From assembly GCF_029541745.1 (NCBI RefSeq), contig NZ_CP089746.1, positions 4,845,559-4,909,558 of the forward strand: DNA of 64,000 nucleotides, read 5' to 3'. The notes under the pieces are model-generated. The model searched no databases, was not told the DNA's origin, and was given only the letters and a program-made list of their open reading frames with translations. Each line of letters opens with the position of its first letter. The first letter of the stretch is position 1. Below are positions 63,469 through 64,000 of this stretch, one piece after another. The position numbers were made by a program, and so were the translations under genes. This DNA comes from Streptomyces sp. LX-29. Its GTDB lineage: Bacteria > Actinomycetota > Actinomycetes > Streptomycetales > Streptomycetaceae.

Positions 63469-63575
63469 GTGCCGCGAGCGCGTCCCCGGTACTCCGTACC
63501 GCGTGACTGCTTGTCCTTCCCGCCACCGGCCCGCGGGCCGACCGCTCCCACTCCGCACTCCGACAGGAGCCTTCC

Positions 63576-63863
63576 ATGGCCATCGAGGTCCGCATCCCGA
63601 CCATCCTCCGCACCTACACCGACGGCCAGAAGGCGGTCGTCGGCAACGGGGCGACGCTCGCCGAGCTCTTCGCCGACCTCGACACCCGGCACGCCGGCAT
63701 CCAGGCCCGGCTGATCGACGAGGCGGCCGGCGGCGAGCTGCGGCGCTTCGTCAACGTCTACCTCAACGACGAGGACGTCCGCTTCCTGTCCGGCGTCTCC
63801 ACCGAGCTCTCGGACGGCGACAGCGTGACCATCCTCCCCGCCGTCGCCGGCGGAATGCGGTAA
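63576..63863 (+). CDS. cysO: CysO-like (MoaD/ThiS family) sulfur-carrier protein
   Basis: The 95-residue ubiquitin-like protein carries sulfur as a C-terminal thiocarboxylate for CysM. Its sequence runs from AIEVRIPTILRTYTDGQKAV to VTILPAVAGGMR. The Gly-Gly is followed by Met-Arg, so the C-terminus is not exposed on the precursor and must be cut. The JAMM peptidase encoded upstream is the obvious candidate, as for QbsD and QbsE. Its TAA overlaps the CysM ATG by one base. Confidence 0.92.
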   Translation: MAIEVRIPTILRTYTDGQKAVVGNGATLAELFADLDTRHAGIQARLIDEAAGGELRRFVNVYLNDEDVRFLSGVSTELSDGDSVTILPAVAGGMR

Positions 63864-64000
63864 TGCGGTACGACAGTCCGCTGGCCGCGGTCGGCAACAC
63901 CCCGCTGGTGCGGCTGCCGCGGCTCTCCCCTTCCCCGGAGGTCCGGATCTGGGCCAAGCTGGAGGACCGCAACCCGACCGGCTCGATCAAGGACCGCCCC
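63863..64000 (+). CDS. cysM: Cysteine synthase CysM (3' end cut by the window)
   Basis: The first 46 residues are visible: MRYDSPLAAVGNTPLVRLPR and WAKLEDRNPTGSIKDRP, including the PLP lysine of GSIKDRP. This is the O-acetyl- or O-phospho-serine sulfhydrylase that accepts sulfur from the CysO-like carrier. The start overlaps the carrier stop (TAATG). As I recall, S. coelicolor cysM is in the SigR regulon, consistent with the promoter seen upstream. Confidence 0.95.
   Translation, partial: MRYDSPLAAVGNTPLVRLPRLSPSPEVRIWAKLEDRNPTGSIKDRP

Larger units (their letters stand above)
63228..63575. promoter_or_regulatory. Leader region of the CysO-CysM operon
   Basis: The gap holds a SigR-type promoter, a leader peptide gene and about 100 bases before the carrier gene. 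No obvious attenuator hairpin with a T tract was pinned down. Confidence 0.5.

Overview
The window is high-GC actinobacterial DNA and almost certainly a core chromosomal segment of a Streptomyces. GC is very high with strong GC3 bias, GTG and TTG starts are common, and many starts look leaderless. Lineage markers include an SsgA-like sporulation protein, an XRE/DUF397 pair, a SigR-type promoter and a Streptomyces-type HU. From memory, gene order follows the S. coelicolor chromosome read downward from about SCO2958 to SCO2910 (ECF sigma SigU, its anti-sigma, HelD, NAD-malic enzyme, HU, MurA, then HppD, SsgG, the NAD salvage pair, ClpS and CysM). Other genes are interspersed. No insertion sequence, phage, CRISPR array or origin was seen.

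Layout. 1-5.8 kb: end of a uroporphyrinogen-III-synthase-like regulator, a CGNR zinc-finger protein, an ECF sigma/anti-sigma pair and the RNA polymerase recycling factor HelD. 5.8-12.3 kb: cold-shock protein, malic enzyme, HU, MurA, a YqgE-type protein and a DUF3039 protein; a possible SigR-dependent small RNA lies beside the cold-shock gene. 12.5-17.6 kb: a Rieske oxygenase, then a leftward operon (ribbon-helix-helix regulator, DUF4097 protein, DrrA/DrrB-like exporter) whose promoter sits in a striking ten-base-phased operator array. 17.6-24 kb: an accessory block of lower GC with two secreted proteins started by TTG (one a NucA/NucB nuclease), a small possible immunity protein, an XRE/DUF397 pair and a frame-disturbed GH20 hexosaminidase. 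24-30 kb: a three-gene molybdenum hydroxylase operon with an enormous disordered extension and a degenerate active site. 30-34 kb: an orphan EntF-like C-A-T-TE synthetase predicted to load serine.

34-41 kb: GNAT acetyltransferase, tRNA-Cys, an alpha/beta hydrolase with an Asp nucleophile, a LysR regulator with cysteine dioxygenase and a YeiH-type exporter, a lipoprotein and an MFS exporter. 41-50 kb: a DEAD/DEAH helicase, an IclR regulator, a Lon-like protease, an Lrp/HppD divergent pair (tyrosine catabolism), a GlcD-type oxidase, an alcohol dehydrogenase and a VOC protein. 50-57 kb: SsgG, three tandem RDD membrane proteins, a small membrane protein and a secreted M6 metalloprotease. 57-64 kb: NAD salvage (PncA, PncB) divergent from ClpS-DUF2017, an amino-acid permease, and the sulfur-carrier cysteine pathway (JAMM peptidase, leader peptide, CysO-like carrier, start of CysM) with a SigR-type promoter.

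Functional themes are redox and sulfur homeostasis (CDO/YeiH; Mec-CysO-CysM with SigR), RNA polymerase control (SigU, HelD), development (SsgG, HU) and secreted degradative proteins. The least explained elements are the phased operator array at 16987-17255, the SigR-like promoter plus structured RNA at 6089-6270, the degenerate molybdenum hydroxylase and the nuclease cassette.
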